Assembly: GCA_946061355.1 (NCBI GenBank)
Contig: CAMGRE010000133.1
Span: 1-6,656 of the forward strand
Reading direction: 5' to 3'
Length of the DNA: 6,656 nucleotides
Source: an uncultured bacterium
GTDB taxonomy: Bacteria; Bacillota; Clostridia; Lachnospirales; Lachnospiraceae
Shown here: positions 1 to 5,346 of the stretch, in pieces
Position numbering within the stretch: position 1 is the stretch's first letter
How the letters are laid out: every line of letters starts with the position of its first letter
Notes under the pieces: generated by a model
The model's database searches: none
Seen by the model: the letters and a program-made list of their open reading frames with translations, nothing else
Told to the model about the DNA's origin: nothing
Position numbers and translations under genes: made by a program

Positions 1-1
1 A

Positions 2-658
2 AACGAAAGCACCGATGAATTCCTGCAAAACGTCGCTTATGAAATCACAGACCAACAGGATTTCTATGACCTGGGAGAGAGTTTGCATGTCGCGGCAGAC
101 ATCAATCCGGAAGAAGCCCTTGAGAAAGGATATCATATCACAGCCGGCCCGGAGGAACTGACCCGGGAATACCCTGTAGAATCCGATCAGCGCTATCTGA
201 CCGAAACGTCTGAGATAACTCCAAAGATCCTGCAGGAATTGAACCGGGCAGGCGCCTCTCTGTTCGGTGCCGCGGATGAATACGGACTGCGTGTCTTCAG
301 CGAAGCTCACCTCATGCCGATCTGGGTAAACGGCAAAACAACCTTTACCTGGCAGAATCCCCGCCTGATCTCGGCTTACTTAAACACACTTAAGCCGGAG
401 TATTTCGGTCAGGTAAAATCTCATTATAATGATATCAAACTGGTGTACCTGGCAACGCTGACGCAGGCGGACGGCGTGTCATGTGAGACGAGAGTCGTTG
501 TTCGCTTTACCAATCTGATGCAGGATGAGGACGGGAACTATGACCTTGCCCTTGATTCCGGAAAGATCATTGCTGCCTCCTACAGCAATACCAAGATCAA
601 GGATTTCGTCAATTCGGAATATGATGAGGAATATCAGTCACAGAAAATCGAGCAGTAG
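2..658 (+). CDS. 3' part of an unrecognised protein gene (5' end outside window)
   Basis: The frame is open from the first bases of the window to a TAG stop at 656-658, giving the last 218 residues of a longer protein. A TTG at 83 preceded by GGGAGAG could act as a start. The upstream codons read as ordinary protein (for example DQQDFYDLGES), so truncation by the window edge is more likely. I do not recognise the family. The visible part is soluble-looking, with no membrane segment, and mixes acidic helical stretches with a probable beta-rich region around GKTTFTWQNPRLISAYL and LVYLATLTQADGVSCETRVVVRF. The C-terminus is acidic and polar. A single Cys lies in the SCETR strand. It converges on the DUF6465-type gene and ends in its own terminator, so it belongs to a plus-strand unit lying mostly outside the window. 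The reading frame is secure; function is unknown. Confidence 0.8.
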   Translation, partial: NESTDEFLQNVAYEITDQQDFYDLGESLHVAADINPEEALEKGYHITAGPEELTREYPVESDQRYLTETSEITPKILQELNRAGASLFGAADEYGLRVFSEAHLMPIWVNGKTTFTWQNPRLISAYLNTLKPEYFGQVKSHYNDIKLVYLATLTQADGVSCETRVVVRFTNLMQDEDGNYDLALDSGKIIAASYSNTKIKDFVNSEYDEEYQSQKIEQ

Positions 659-677
659 ACAAACGCCTGCTCTTTTT
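650..677 (+). terminator. Intrinsic terminator overlapping the stop codon of the first gene
   Basis: GAGCAG (650-655) pairs perfectly with CTGCTC (667-672) across an 11-base loop, followed at once by five T (673-677). The stem begins in the last codons of the gene and the TAG stop lies in the loop. The 6-bp stem is short, so efficiency is uncertain, but stem plus T-run plus position fit a Rho-independent terminator. Confidence 0.65.
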
Positions 678-686
678 ATACAACAC

Positions 687-717
687 AAAAAAGCGACCGC
701 ATCACATGCAGTCGCTT
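687..717 (-). terminator. Intrinsic terminator of the DUF6465-type gene (possibly bidirectional)
   Basis: AAGCGAC (691-697) pairs with GTCGCTT (711-717). After one mismatch, GCAT (699-702) pairs with ATGC (706-709) around a CAC loop. Read on the minus strand, the hairpin runs into a six-T tract (complement of 687-692), about 40 bases after the stop of the minus-strand gene. On the plus strand the tail is TCTCTTTG, so it may also back up the terminator of the convergent gene. Confidence 0.85.
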
Positions 718-758
718 CTCTTTGTTGCTGTCATAAATGATTTGTGATATGTACAATC

Positions 759-1232
759 TTAGATGCCGAAGTGTCCTGTCTCATCACCGTTGATGATGTA
801 GTAGCATACGCTCTCTTCAGGCTTCACAAAAAGCTCTACCGACTTAAAGTCGCTGACTTTCTTCTTGAGATCATACTTCCATACATCCTTCGCGATCTTT
901 ACGAGATCCTCGGTGCTGTAGGATTTGCCGGCGAACTGCAATGTCACTGCCTCTTTCACCGCTTCTTTCTTAGCAGGAGCCTTCTTGGCTGTGCTCTTTG
1001 CCGGAGCCTTCTTGGCAGGCGCCTTCTTAGCCGGTGCCTTCTTCTCTGCTACGACAGGTTTTACTGCAGCTGCTGGCTTAACCTCTGCCGCCTTTGTCTC
1101 TGTCTTAACTTCGCTCTTCTTCGCTGTATCTGTCGTTACCTTTGCTGTCTCTGTCTTTGCCGGTGCCACCTTTGCTACAGGTTTTGCAACTGCCTTAGGT
1201 GCCACTGCTACGCTTTTCTTAATCTCTGTCAT
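759..1232 (-). CDS. DUF6465-type small protein with histone-H1-like Lys/Ala/Pro-rich N-terminus
   Basis: The product is a 157-residue protein. Residues 1-92 are low complexity, built almost only of Lys, Ala, Pro, Val, Thr and Glu, with KKAPA pentapeptide repeats at about 64-89 resembling histone H1-like bacterial tails. Residues 95-157 form a compact domain (VTLQFAGKSYSTEDLVKIAK near its start, then VELFVKPEESVCYYIINGD). From memory this matches DUF6465, a Lachnospiraceae family of unknown function. The tail suggests binding to DNA or another polyanion; this is inference. An in-frame ATG exists at 1247, but it is formed by the Shine-Dalgarno sequence itself (ATGGAGGAG), so the ATG at 1232 is chosen. 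The gene is monocistronic, with its own near-consensus promoter and terminator, which suggests steady and fairly strong expression. There is no signal peptide or membrane segment. Confidence 0.88.
   Translation of the reverse strand: MTEIKKSVAVAPKAVAKPVAKVAPAKTETAKVTTDTAKKSEVKTETKAAEVKPAAAVKPVVAEKKAPAKKAPAKKAPAKSTAKKAPAKKEAVKEAVTLQFAGKSYSTEDLVKIAKDVWKYDLKKKVSDFKSVELFVKPEESVCYYIINGDETGHFGI
973..1044 (-). repeat. 15-bp tandem repeats encoding KKAPA pentapeptides
   Basis: Three contiguous 15-bp units (1000-1014, 1015-1029, 1030-1044) share a GCCTTCTT core on the plus strand. A fourth unit at 973-987 is separated by 12 bases encoding STAK. Each unit is five codons, so copy number can change without breaking the frame. 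The lesions between copies are mostly third-position differences, which implies selection on the peptide. Confidence 0.8.
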
Positions 1233-1236
1233 AATA

Positions 1237-1245
1237 TTCTCCTCC
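1237..1245 (-). promoter_or_regulatory. Ribosome binding site fixing the DUF6465-type start
   Basis: GGAGGAG (1245 down to 1239 on the minus strand) lies six bases before the ATG at 1232. It also contains the G bases of the upstream in-frame ATG at 1247, which therefore cannot be served by this site. This decides for the shorter protein. Confidence 0.85.
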
Positions 1246-1247
1246 AT

Positions 1248-1291
1248 AGTCCTTCACGGACTGCCCGAATGTTAACTGTTACCTGAACATT
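1248..1291 (-). other. Structured 5' leader: two inverted repeats between promoter and RBS
   Basis: AATGTT (1268-1273) is the reverse complement of AACATT (1286-1291), so the predicted transcript would begin with a 6-bp stem at its very 5' end. A second pair, AGTCC (1248-1252) with GGACT (1258-1262) around a 5-base loop, ends three bases before the GGAGGAG site. They could protect the mRNA, tune translation or be an operator; the sequence alone does not distinguish these. Confidence 0.4.
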
Positions 1292-1297
1292 AAGGCA

Positions 1298-1326
1298 AGT
1301 TTAGCAAAGGCATCGTGCTTTGTCAA
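1298..1326 (-). promoter_or_regulatory. Sigma-A-type promoter of the DUF6465-type gene
   Basis: On the minus strand a perfect TTGACA (1326-1321) is followed, after exactly 17 bases, by TAAACT (1303-1298), which matches four of six TATAAT positions. Transcription would begin near 1291, giving a leader of about 59 bases before the ATG at 1232. Confidence 0.75.
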
Positions 1327-1333
1327 GCAACGC

Positions 1334-1365
1334 ACCGCCAAAAACAAGCTTTTTGTACGGTTTTT
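1334..1365. other. Imperfect inverted repeat, possible terminator
   Basis: ACCG (1334-1337) pairs with CGGT (1358-1361), and CAAAAA (1339-1344) with TTTTTG (1350-1355) around a CAAGC loop, with a small interior bulge. A T-run (1361-1365) follows on the plus strand only. On the minus strand, the direction of the kinase operon, there is no T-tract, so it is at best a weak end for that operon. It could stop antisense transcription entering the kinase gene. Confidence 0.3.
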
Positions 1366-1366
1366 G

Positions 1367-1380
1367 TGCATATTTATGCA
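1367..1380. repeat. Short palindrome spanning the histidine kinase stop codon
   Basis: TGCATA (1367-1372) and TATGCA (1375-1380) are perfect inverted repeats around two T bases, and the kinase TAA stop (1374-1376) lies within. It is AT-rich and short, so it may be chance. With the neighbouring inverted repeat it is the only structure seen at the 3' end of the operon. Confidence 0.35.
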
Positions 1381-2777
1381 GGATTTCGCTCCAGAGGAAT
1401 GCTGATAATGAATTCACTTCCCCTTCCAGGTGTACTCTTTAACTGCATATATCCGTCATTAAATTCCACAATATGTTTTACAATGGAAAGGCCCAGACCG
1501 GTGCCGCCCATCTTCTTGCTGCGTCCTTTGTCAACACGGAAAAATCGCTCGAAAACACGCTGTTGATCATTCTCGCTGATCCCCATACCGTCATCCCGCA
1601 CACGCAGAACCATATTATGTCCGCTGGAGCCGACACGCACCCACACATTGCCGCCCGGGTGATTGTACTTAATGCCATTCACGATCAGGTTCATCAGCAG
1701 TTCTCTGATATGATTTGCAGATGCCTCCACGGAGATCGGTTCACATTCCTCATGAAGTGTCACCTGATATTCCTTTGCAATGGGCTCTACCGCTTCCATC
1801 ACTTCCTGCACCATGGGGTCCATGCGCACCAGCGTAAAGGTAACCTCCGCATCCTTTGTCTCCAGTCTCGAGATCATCAGGATATCTTCGATGAGCTGTG
1901 TCATGTTTTCCGTGGACTTTAAGATCCTCTTTACAAAAGTCTGTTTCGTCTTCTCATCCGCCTCAAACCCGGTATCAAGGAGCTCCGCATAGCCACGGAT
2001 GGCCGTGAGCGGTGTCTTTAACTCGTGGGAAGCATTGCTGAAAAACTCCTGCCGCACTTTCTTTTCAAATTCCAGTCTGGAAATATGCTCCTTGACTTCC
2101 TCCGCCAGCTTTGTGGTCGATTCGGAAATAATATTAAGTTCATCATATTGATATTTTTTGAAATGAAAGTCCCAGTTGTCGGAGCGCACTTTCTGAAGTT
2201 CCGTTGACATCTCCATCAGCGGCTTTGTGATCGTATCCGAGAGCCTGATCGCCACCACGACCGCGATCAGAAAGGCCGCAGCCGCTCCTGCGAGAAGTGC
2301 GGGCAGGATCCGCGGCAGATAATCCCTGAGTCCCGTATATTCCACCGCAGCACGAATGACATGCTGTCCGTCAGCAGACTTCTCCGCCACATACAGCATA
2401 TTCTTCTGCAGCGTCTGTGAAAACCGCGTGGCACAGCCCTCACCGGTCTGCAGCGCCGCTTTCATCTCCTCACGCTCCAGATGGTTCTCCATTTCCCCCG
2501 GATCACCCGCATCGGTATCTGCCAGCACCGTTCCGTCCGAACGGATCACCGTGATGCGTGCCCTTCTCTCTCCGAGCTGTCCGACAATCCCTGTCACCTG
2601 CTCTGAAATATCCTTATCGTAATCAAGCGTATACTCGATCATATGTATCATATCCCGCAGGTTCTTTTCCGTCTCCCCAAGCAGCTTGTTTCCCATGAAA
2701 TAATAGGACACTGCGCTGTTGATGAATAACGCCACAACAAGAACCAGACAGAATCTCATTAGTATTGTACGTCTCAT
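1374..2777 (-). CDS. PhoR-like sensor histidine kinase
   Basis: This is a membrane sensor kinase of 467 residues. Domains in order: TM1 at about 5-27, an extracytoplasmic sensor of about 130 residues, TM2 at about 157-178 (Ala/Leu/Ile-rich), HAMP to about 231, then HisKA with the phospho-accepting H251 in SHELKTP. E252 and T255 match the E-x-x-T phosphatase pattern. HATPase_c follows with the N-box Asn367 (NLIVNGIKYN), G1 DDGMGIS (395-401), F-box ERFFR (410-414) and G2 GGTGLGLS (424-431). All catalytic motifs are intact. HAMP runs almost directly into HisKA, so there is no cytoplasmic PAS domain as in E. coli PhoR. It is last in the operon, 35 bases after the regulator. A TTG at 2789 would add four residues. 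ATG at 2777 is preferred, although its GAAGGG site is 13 bases upstream, so the start is uncertain by four codons. The phosphate-signalling role is inferred from neighbours and the PhoP boxes. Confidence 0.93.
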   Translation of the reverse strand: MRRTILMRFCLVLVVALFINSAVSYYFMGNKLLGETEKNLRDMIHMIEYTLDYDKDISEQVTGIVGQLGERRARITVIRSDGTVLADTDAGDPGEMENHLEREEMKAALQTGEGCATRFSQTLQKNMLYVAEKSADGQHVIRAAVEYTGLRDYLPRILPALLAGAAAAFLIAVVVAIRLSDTITKPLMEMSTELQKVRSDNWDFHFKKYQYDELNIISESTTKLAEEVKEHISRLEFEKKVRQEFFSNASHELKTPLTAIRGYAELLDTGFEADEKTKQTFVKRILKSTENMTQLIEDILMISRLETKDAEVTFTLVRMDPMVQEVMEAVEPIAKEYQVTLHEECEPISVEASANHIRELLMNLIVNGIKYNHPGGNVWVRVGSSGHNMVLRVRDDGMGISENDQQRVFERFFRVDKGRSKKMGGTGLGLSIVKHIVEFNDGYMQLKSTPGRGSEFIISIPLERNPA

Positions 2778-2812
2778 CTTTTTTGACAATCCCTTCGAAT
2801 CCCTTTCCGCCG

Positions 2813-3502
2813 CTACTCGGCAACGAAGCGGTAGCCCACGCTGCGTACCGTACGGATATAACCGCCGCCCTCCTCGCCAAGCTTCTGGCGGAGTGTCCGG
2901 ATATGGATATCCAATGTCCGTGTCTCAATATCCGCGTTATAATCCCACAGTTTGTCAAGAAGTTCTTCCCTCGGCACGACACGCATACGATTCTCAATGA
3001 GATATAACAGCAGTTCGTACTCCTTATAAGTCAATACGATCTTATTGCCATCCATATAGACTTCCCGCACTGCCTGATCGATCTTCAGTTTGCCGTACTG
3101 CTGTCCCTCACCTGCTTCCGTACCTTTTCCCTTCTCCGCCCTGCGAAGCAGCGATCTGACTCTGGCCGCAAGCTCCAGAACCCCGAAGGGCTTTGTGATA
3201 TAATCATCGGCTCCACCATCAAGTCCGACAACTTTATCATATTCCTTATCCTTCGCCGTGAGAACAATCACCGGAATTGCTTTTAATTCCTTTTTCCCAC
3301 GTATGATGCGGATGGCGGACAACCCATCCATACCCGGCAGCATCAGATCAAAGATTGCCAGGTCGGGAACCTGCTCCTCCATTCGCGCAAGCGCCAGTTC
3401 CGCCGTCTCGAAGGTTTCCACCTCGTATTGGTAACCCTCGAGCGCCACCTTTACCAATTCGCGTATGTTCTCATCATCCTCTATCACATAGATTTTCTGC
3501 AT
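2813..3502 (-). CDS. OmpR/PhoB-family response regulator (PhoP/PhoB-like)
   Basis: This is a 229-residue DNA-binding response regulator, the usual length for the family. The receiver domain (1-120) has the acidic pair D9/D10, the phospho-accepting D52 in FDLMLPGMDG, T82 and K104-P105. A linker of about 15 Gly/Glu/Lys-rich residues leads to the winged-helix effector (about 137-227), with the recognition-helix region TRTLDIHIRTLRQKLG and the terminal hairpin IRTVRSVGYRF. It should be phosphorylated by the kinase encoded downstream and bind tandem direct repeats as a head-to-tail dimer. Three 11-bp repeats at the operon promoter are a fitting target, so autoregulation is likely. It starts two bases after the transporter stop, and its ribosome binding site lies in the last transporter codons, implying translational coupling. 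The family call is very secure; a Pho-type role is supported by context, not proven. Confidence 0.95.
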   Translation of the reverse strand: MQKIYVIEDDENIRELVKVALEGYQYEVETFETAELALARMEEQVPDLAIFDLMLPGMDGLSAIRIIRGKKELKAIPVIVLTAKDKEYDKVVGLDGGADDYITKPFGVLELAARVRSLLRRAEKGKGTEAGEGQQYGKLKIDQAVREVYMDGNKIVLTYKEYELLLYLIENRMRVVPREELLDKLWDYNADIETRTLDIHIRTLRQKLGEEGGGYIRTVRSVGYRFVAE

Positions 3503-3504
3503 TT

Positions 3505-5169
3505 TTATCCCACCTCACTTGCAACGTATTCCGCAATGTTATCCGCATGGTCTGCAATCCGTTCCAGATTACTGAGAATATCCAGGAAGATCACACCGCT
3601 CTCCGGCGCGCATTTCCCCTTGGAGAGTCGCTGTATGTGCTTGTCGCGCAGTTCTTTCTCCATCTTATCCACTGTCTTTTCCGCTTCCTGCGCACGCTGT
3701 ACAGATGCCAGACTTCCTTGTTTCCTTGCCTCCAGGGAAGCATCCAGTGTCTTTACCGCAGCTGTATAAATTTTCTCCAGATCCCTGTTTCCCTTCTCGG
3801 AAAACTGAATCTTATCCTTGCGTTTACTGTCCGCGAGCTCCGCAATGTTCTCGCTGTGATCTCCGATCCTCTCGATATCACTGACCGTATAAAACAGATT
3901 TTTGATCTTCAAATGCTGTGCCTCTGTCAGTGACAGGTTATCCACCTCCACAAGAAATGATGTGAGGAGCTTCTCGAGCTGGTTCACGGTTTCCTCCGTG
4001 CGGAATACCTGCTGTATCTTCTCCTTGCTGTTCTCCACTGTGGCTTCTATCGCGAGCACCAGATTCTGTCTGGTAATGTCGCCCATGTAAAGAACCTCAC
4101 CGATCGCAGTCTCAATGGCAAATGTCGGATTGTTCAGGATACGGCGGTCAAGTCTCCTTGCCACCTGACTCTCAATGGTATCCTCTGCCATATTCTGCTC
4201 AGGACTGTCCGGAATCAGGCGGATGGACAGTTTGACAAGCGCATCGCCAAAGAGAAACAGCACCAGCGTATTGAGCACATTAAATACCGTATGGAATACA
4301 GAAATCTGTACACTGTTAATTGTAGCAGATGCCCAGCCATTCTGAAACCGGAAAATAACAAACATTACGATTCCAAACCAGACACTTCCGATCATGTTAA
4401 ACAGCAGATGGATCACTGACGCCCTCTTTGCGTTTTTACCTGTACCTGTACTGGAAAGAATCGCGGTGACGCACGTTCCGATATTCTGTCCGAGTGTAAT
4501 AAACACTGCTGACTGCCAGTTGACGATGCCGTTCATGGCAAGTGTCTGCAGGATACCCACGGAAGCGGACGAACTCTGAATGATAGCCGTGACCACTGCA
4601 CCTGCCACGACTGCGAGAATCGGATTTTTCCCCAGTACGCGGAACGCTTCCGAGAATACGGGTGCATCTTTATATGGAGAGATTGCCCCAGACATAAAGC
4701 TCAGACCGATAAACAGGATTCCGAATCCTGCCATGATCTCCCCAAGCTTCTTCTTGCGTTCGGATTTCGCGAACAGGAACATGATCGCACCGACGCCCAC
4801 CACAAGCGGGGCAAAAAACTCCGGCTTGAGCACACTGCCCCATTCGTTTAACGATACGATCCATGCCGTGATTGTCGTACCAATATTGGCACCCATGATC
4901 ACTCCCACAGCCTGGCTCAAACTCAGCATGCCGGCATTGACAAAGCCCACCACCATGACCGTGGTGGCTGAACTGCTCTGAATCAGCGCGGTGATGCCCG
5001 CTCCCATCAGCACCGCCACAAAGCGGTTCCTCGTCAGGAAACCCATCAGATCTTTGAGTTTTCCTCCCGCTGAGCGCTGCAGTCCGTCCGCCATGATATT
5101 CATGCCGTAGAGGAACAGTCCCAGTCCTCCGATAAATTCAAATATCATCCCCAAGTCATTGATCGTCAT
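3505..5169 (-). CDS. Na+/phosphate cotransporter with C-terminal PhoU domain (NptA-like)
   Basis: This 554-residue inner-membrane protein should import inorganic phosphate with Na+. The N-terminal part (to about 314) carries two inverted-repeat Na/Pi cotransporter (PF02690-type) units, each with the signature QSSSA (64-68 and 198-202). Each is followed by an Asn-Ile-Gly-Thr stretch (GANIGT 93-98, GQNIGT 227-232). After a charged linker, residues from about 350 form a PhoU-like helical domain with two E-x-x-x-D-H metal-binding motifs (E433/D437/H438 and E536/D540/H541). The fusion is the common form in Firmicutes. An in-frame GTG at 5181 overlaps the GGAGGAG ribosome binding site, so the ATG at 5169 is chosen. 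It is the first gene of the operon, behind the PhoP-box promoter, so induction by phosphate starvation is expected. Other substrates cannot be excluded from sequence. Confidence 0.95.
   Translation of the reverse strand: MTINDLGMIFEFIGGLGLFLYGMNIMADGLQRSAGGKLKDLMGFLTRNRFVAVLMGAGITALIQSSSATTVMVVGFVNAGMLSLSQAVGVIMGANIGTTITAWIVSLNEWGSVLKPEFFAPLVVGVGAIMFLFAKSERKKKLGEIMAGFGILFIGLSFMSGAISPYKDAPVFSEAFRVLGKNPILAVVAGAVVTAIIQSSSASVGILQTLAMNGIVNWQSAVFITLGQNIGTCVTAILSSTGTGKNAKRASVIHLLFNMIGSVWFGIVMFVIFRFQNGWASATINSVQISVFHTVFNVLNTLVLFLFGDALVKLSIRLIPDSPEQNMAEDTIESQVARRLDRRILNNPTFAIETAIGEVLYMGDITRQNLVLAIEATVENSKEKIQQVFRTEETVNQLEKLLTSFLVEVDNLSLTEAQHLKIKNLFYTVSDIERIGDHSENIAELADSKRKDKIQFSEKGNRDLEKIYTAAVKTLDASLEARKQGSLASVQRAQEAEKTVDKMEKELRDKHIQRLSKGKCAPESGVIFLDILSNLERIADHADNIAEYVASEVG
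3511..3516 (-). promoter_or_regulatory. RBS of the response regulator inside the transporter's last codons
   Basis: GAGGTG (minus strand) encodes the last Glu-Val of the transporter and lies eight bases before the regulator ATG at 3502. With only two bases between the transporter stop and this ATG, the ribosome ending the first gene would sit on this site, which points to coupled translation. Confidence 0.7.
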
Positions 5170-5172
5170 AAA

Positions 5173-5179
5173 CTCCTCC
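5173..5179 (-). promoter_or_regulatory. Ribosome binding site fixing the transporter start
   Basis: GGAGGAG on the minus strand ends three bases before the ATG at 5169 (GGAGG core spacing five). Its first G bases belong to the in-frame GTG at 5181, which rules that codon out as the served start. Confidence 0.8.
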
Positions 5180-5190
5180 ACTTTATTTTC

Positions 5191-5205
5191 CCTGTCTGCG
5201 ACAGG
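5191..5205 (-). other. Perfect small hairpin in the transporter operon leader
   Basis: CCTGTC (5191-5196) and GACAGG (5200-5205) are exact inverted repeats around a 3-base loop. The hairpin lies between the predicted transcription start (near 5231) and the ribosome binding site. No T-tract follows on either strand, so it is not an intrinsic terminator. It may stabilise the leader or bind a factor. Confidence 0.4.
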
Positions 5206-5237
5206 TAAACTTTTAGATTACTCCTGTTTCCAGATTC

Positions 5238-5243
5238 ATTCTA
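5238..5243 (-). promoter_or_regulatory. -10 element of the Na/Pi transporter-kinase operon
   Basis: TAGAAT on the minus strand matches five of six positions of TATAAT. Seventeen bases upstream there is AGGGTG, not a -35, so the promoter should need an activator. The nearest PhoP-box unit ends seven bases upstream, where a -35 would normally be contacted. Transcription would start near 5231, leaving a leader of about 60 bases. Confidence 0.6.
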
Positions 5244-5250
5244 TCAATAG

Positions 5251-5294
5251 TGTGTAAAATCACCCTTTGAGTTATGTAAAATCTGTGTAAAATC
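5251..5294 (-). promoter_or_regulatory. PhoP/PhoB-type box: 11-bp direct repeats
   Basis: On the minus strand GATTTTACACA (5294-5284), GATTTTACATA (5283-5273) and GATTTTACACA (5261-5251) are identical or differ at one base. Start-to-start offsets are exactly 11 and 22 bp, so all lie on one face of the helix with one degenerate slot (5272-5262) between. The core TTTACA fits the Bacillus PhoP half-site pattern TT(A/T/C)A(C/T)A with 5-base spacers. A fifth slot (5250-5240) contains TTGATA but overlaps the -10. The likely binder is the response regulator encoded in the same operon. Confidence 0.8.
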
Positions 5295-5310
5295 GAGTGA
5301 TCTATGCGGA

Positions 5311-5346
5311 GAAAGGAAAAGAAGGGAGCCTGTCAAGGTTCCCTTC
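5311..5346 (-). terminator. Intrinsic terminator of the FUSC-HAD gene, stop codon in the loop
   Basis: On the minus strand GAAGGGAACC (5346-5337) pairs with GGCTCCCTTC (5330-5321), a 10-bp stem with a single A-C mismatch around the loop TTGACA. TTTTCCTTTC (5320-5311) follows. The TGA stop (5335-5333) is inside the loop. The hairpin separates this gene from the phosphate operon transcribed in the same direction. Confidence 0.8.

Noticed and set aside
83..658. TTG at 83 as the true start of the first gene
   Set aside because: The frame stays open to the window edge with protein-like codons, so a gene truncated by the window is more likely, despite a purine-rich stretch before the TTG.
925..1275. 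Plus-strand frame rich in Ala, Phe and Gly with repeated AGAFL units, looking like a membrane protein
   Set aside because: It is the exact antisense shadow of the KKAPA repeats of the minus-strand gene, has no ribosome binding site, and the minus frame has promoter, RBS and terminator.
2778..2789. TTG start for the histidine kinase, adding four residues
   Set aside because: The nearest GAAGGG lies one base from this TTG, too close; the alternative GGAAAGGG is 11 bases away. ATG at 2777 is preferred, though not decisively.
3355..3933. Long plus-strand open frame of 192 codons
   Set aside because: It lies antisense across the response regulator and transporter genes, which have full-length conserved domains; the translation has no domain-like features.
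5240..5250. Fourth PhoP half-site (TTGATA) in phase with the others
   Set aside because: It keeps phase and resembles TTTACA, but overlaps the predicted -10, so binding there would repress; it was not counted as part of the box.
5251..5294. Repeats considered as a small CRISPR array
   Set aside because: Units are only 11 bp, with no spacers of CRISPR length; the exact 11-bp phasing and promoter position fit a regulator binding site.
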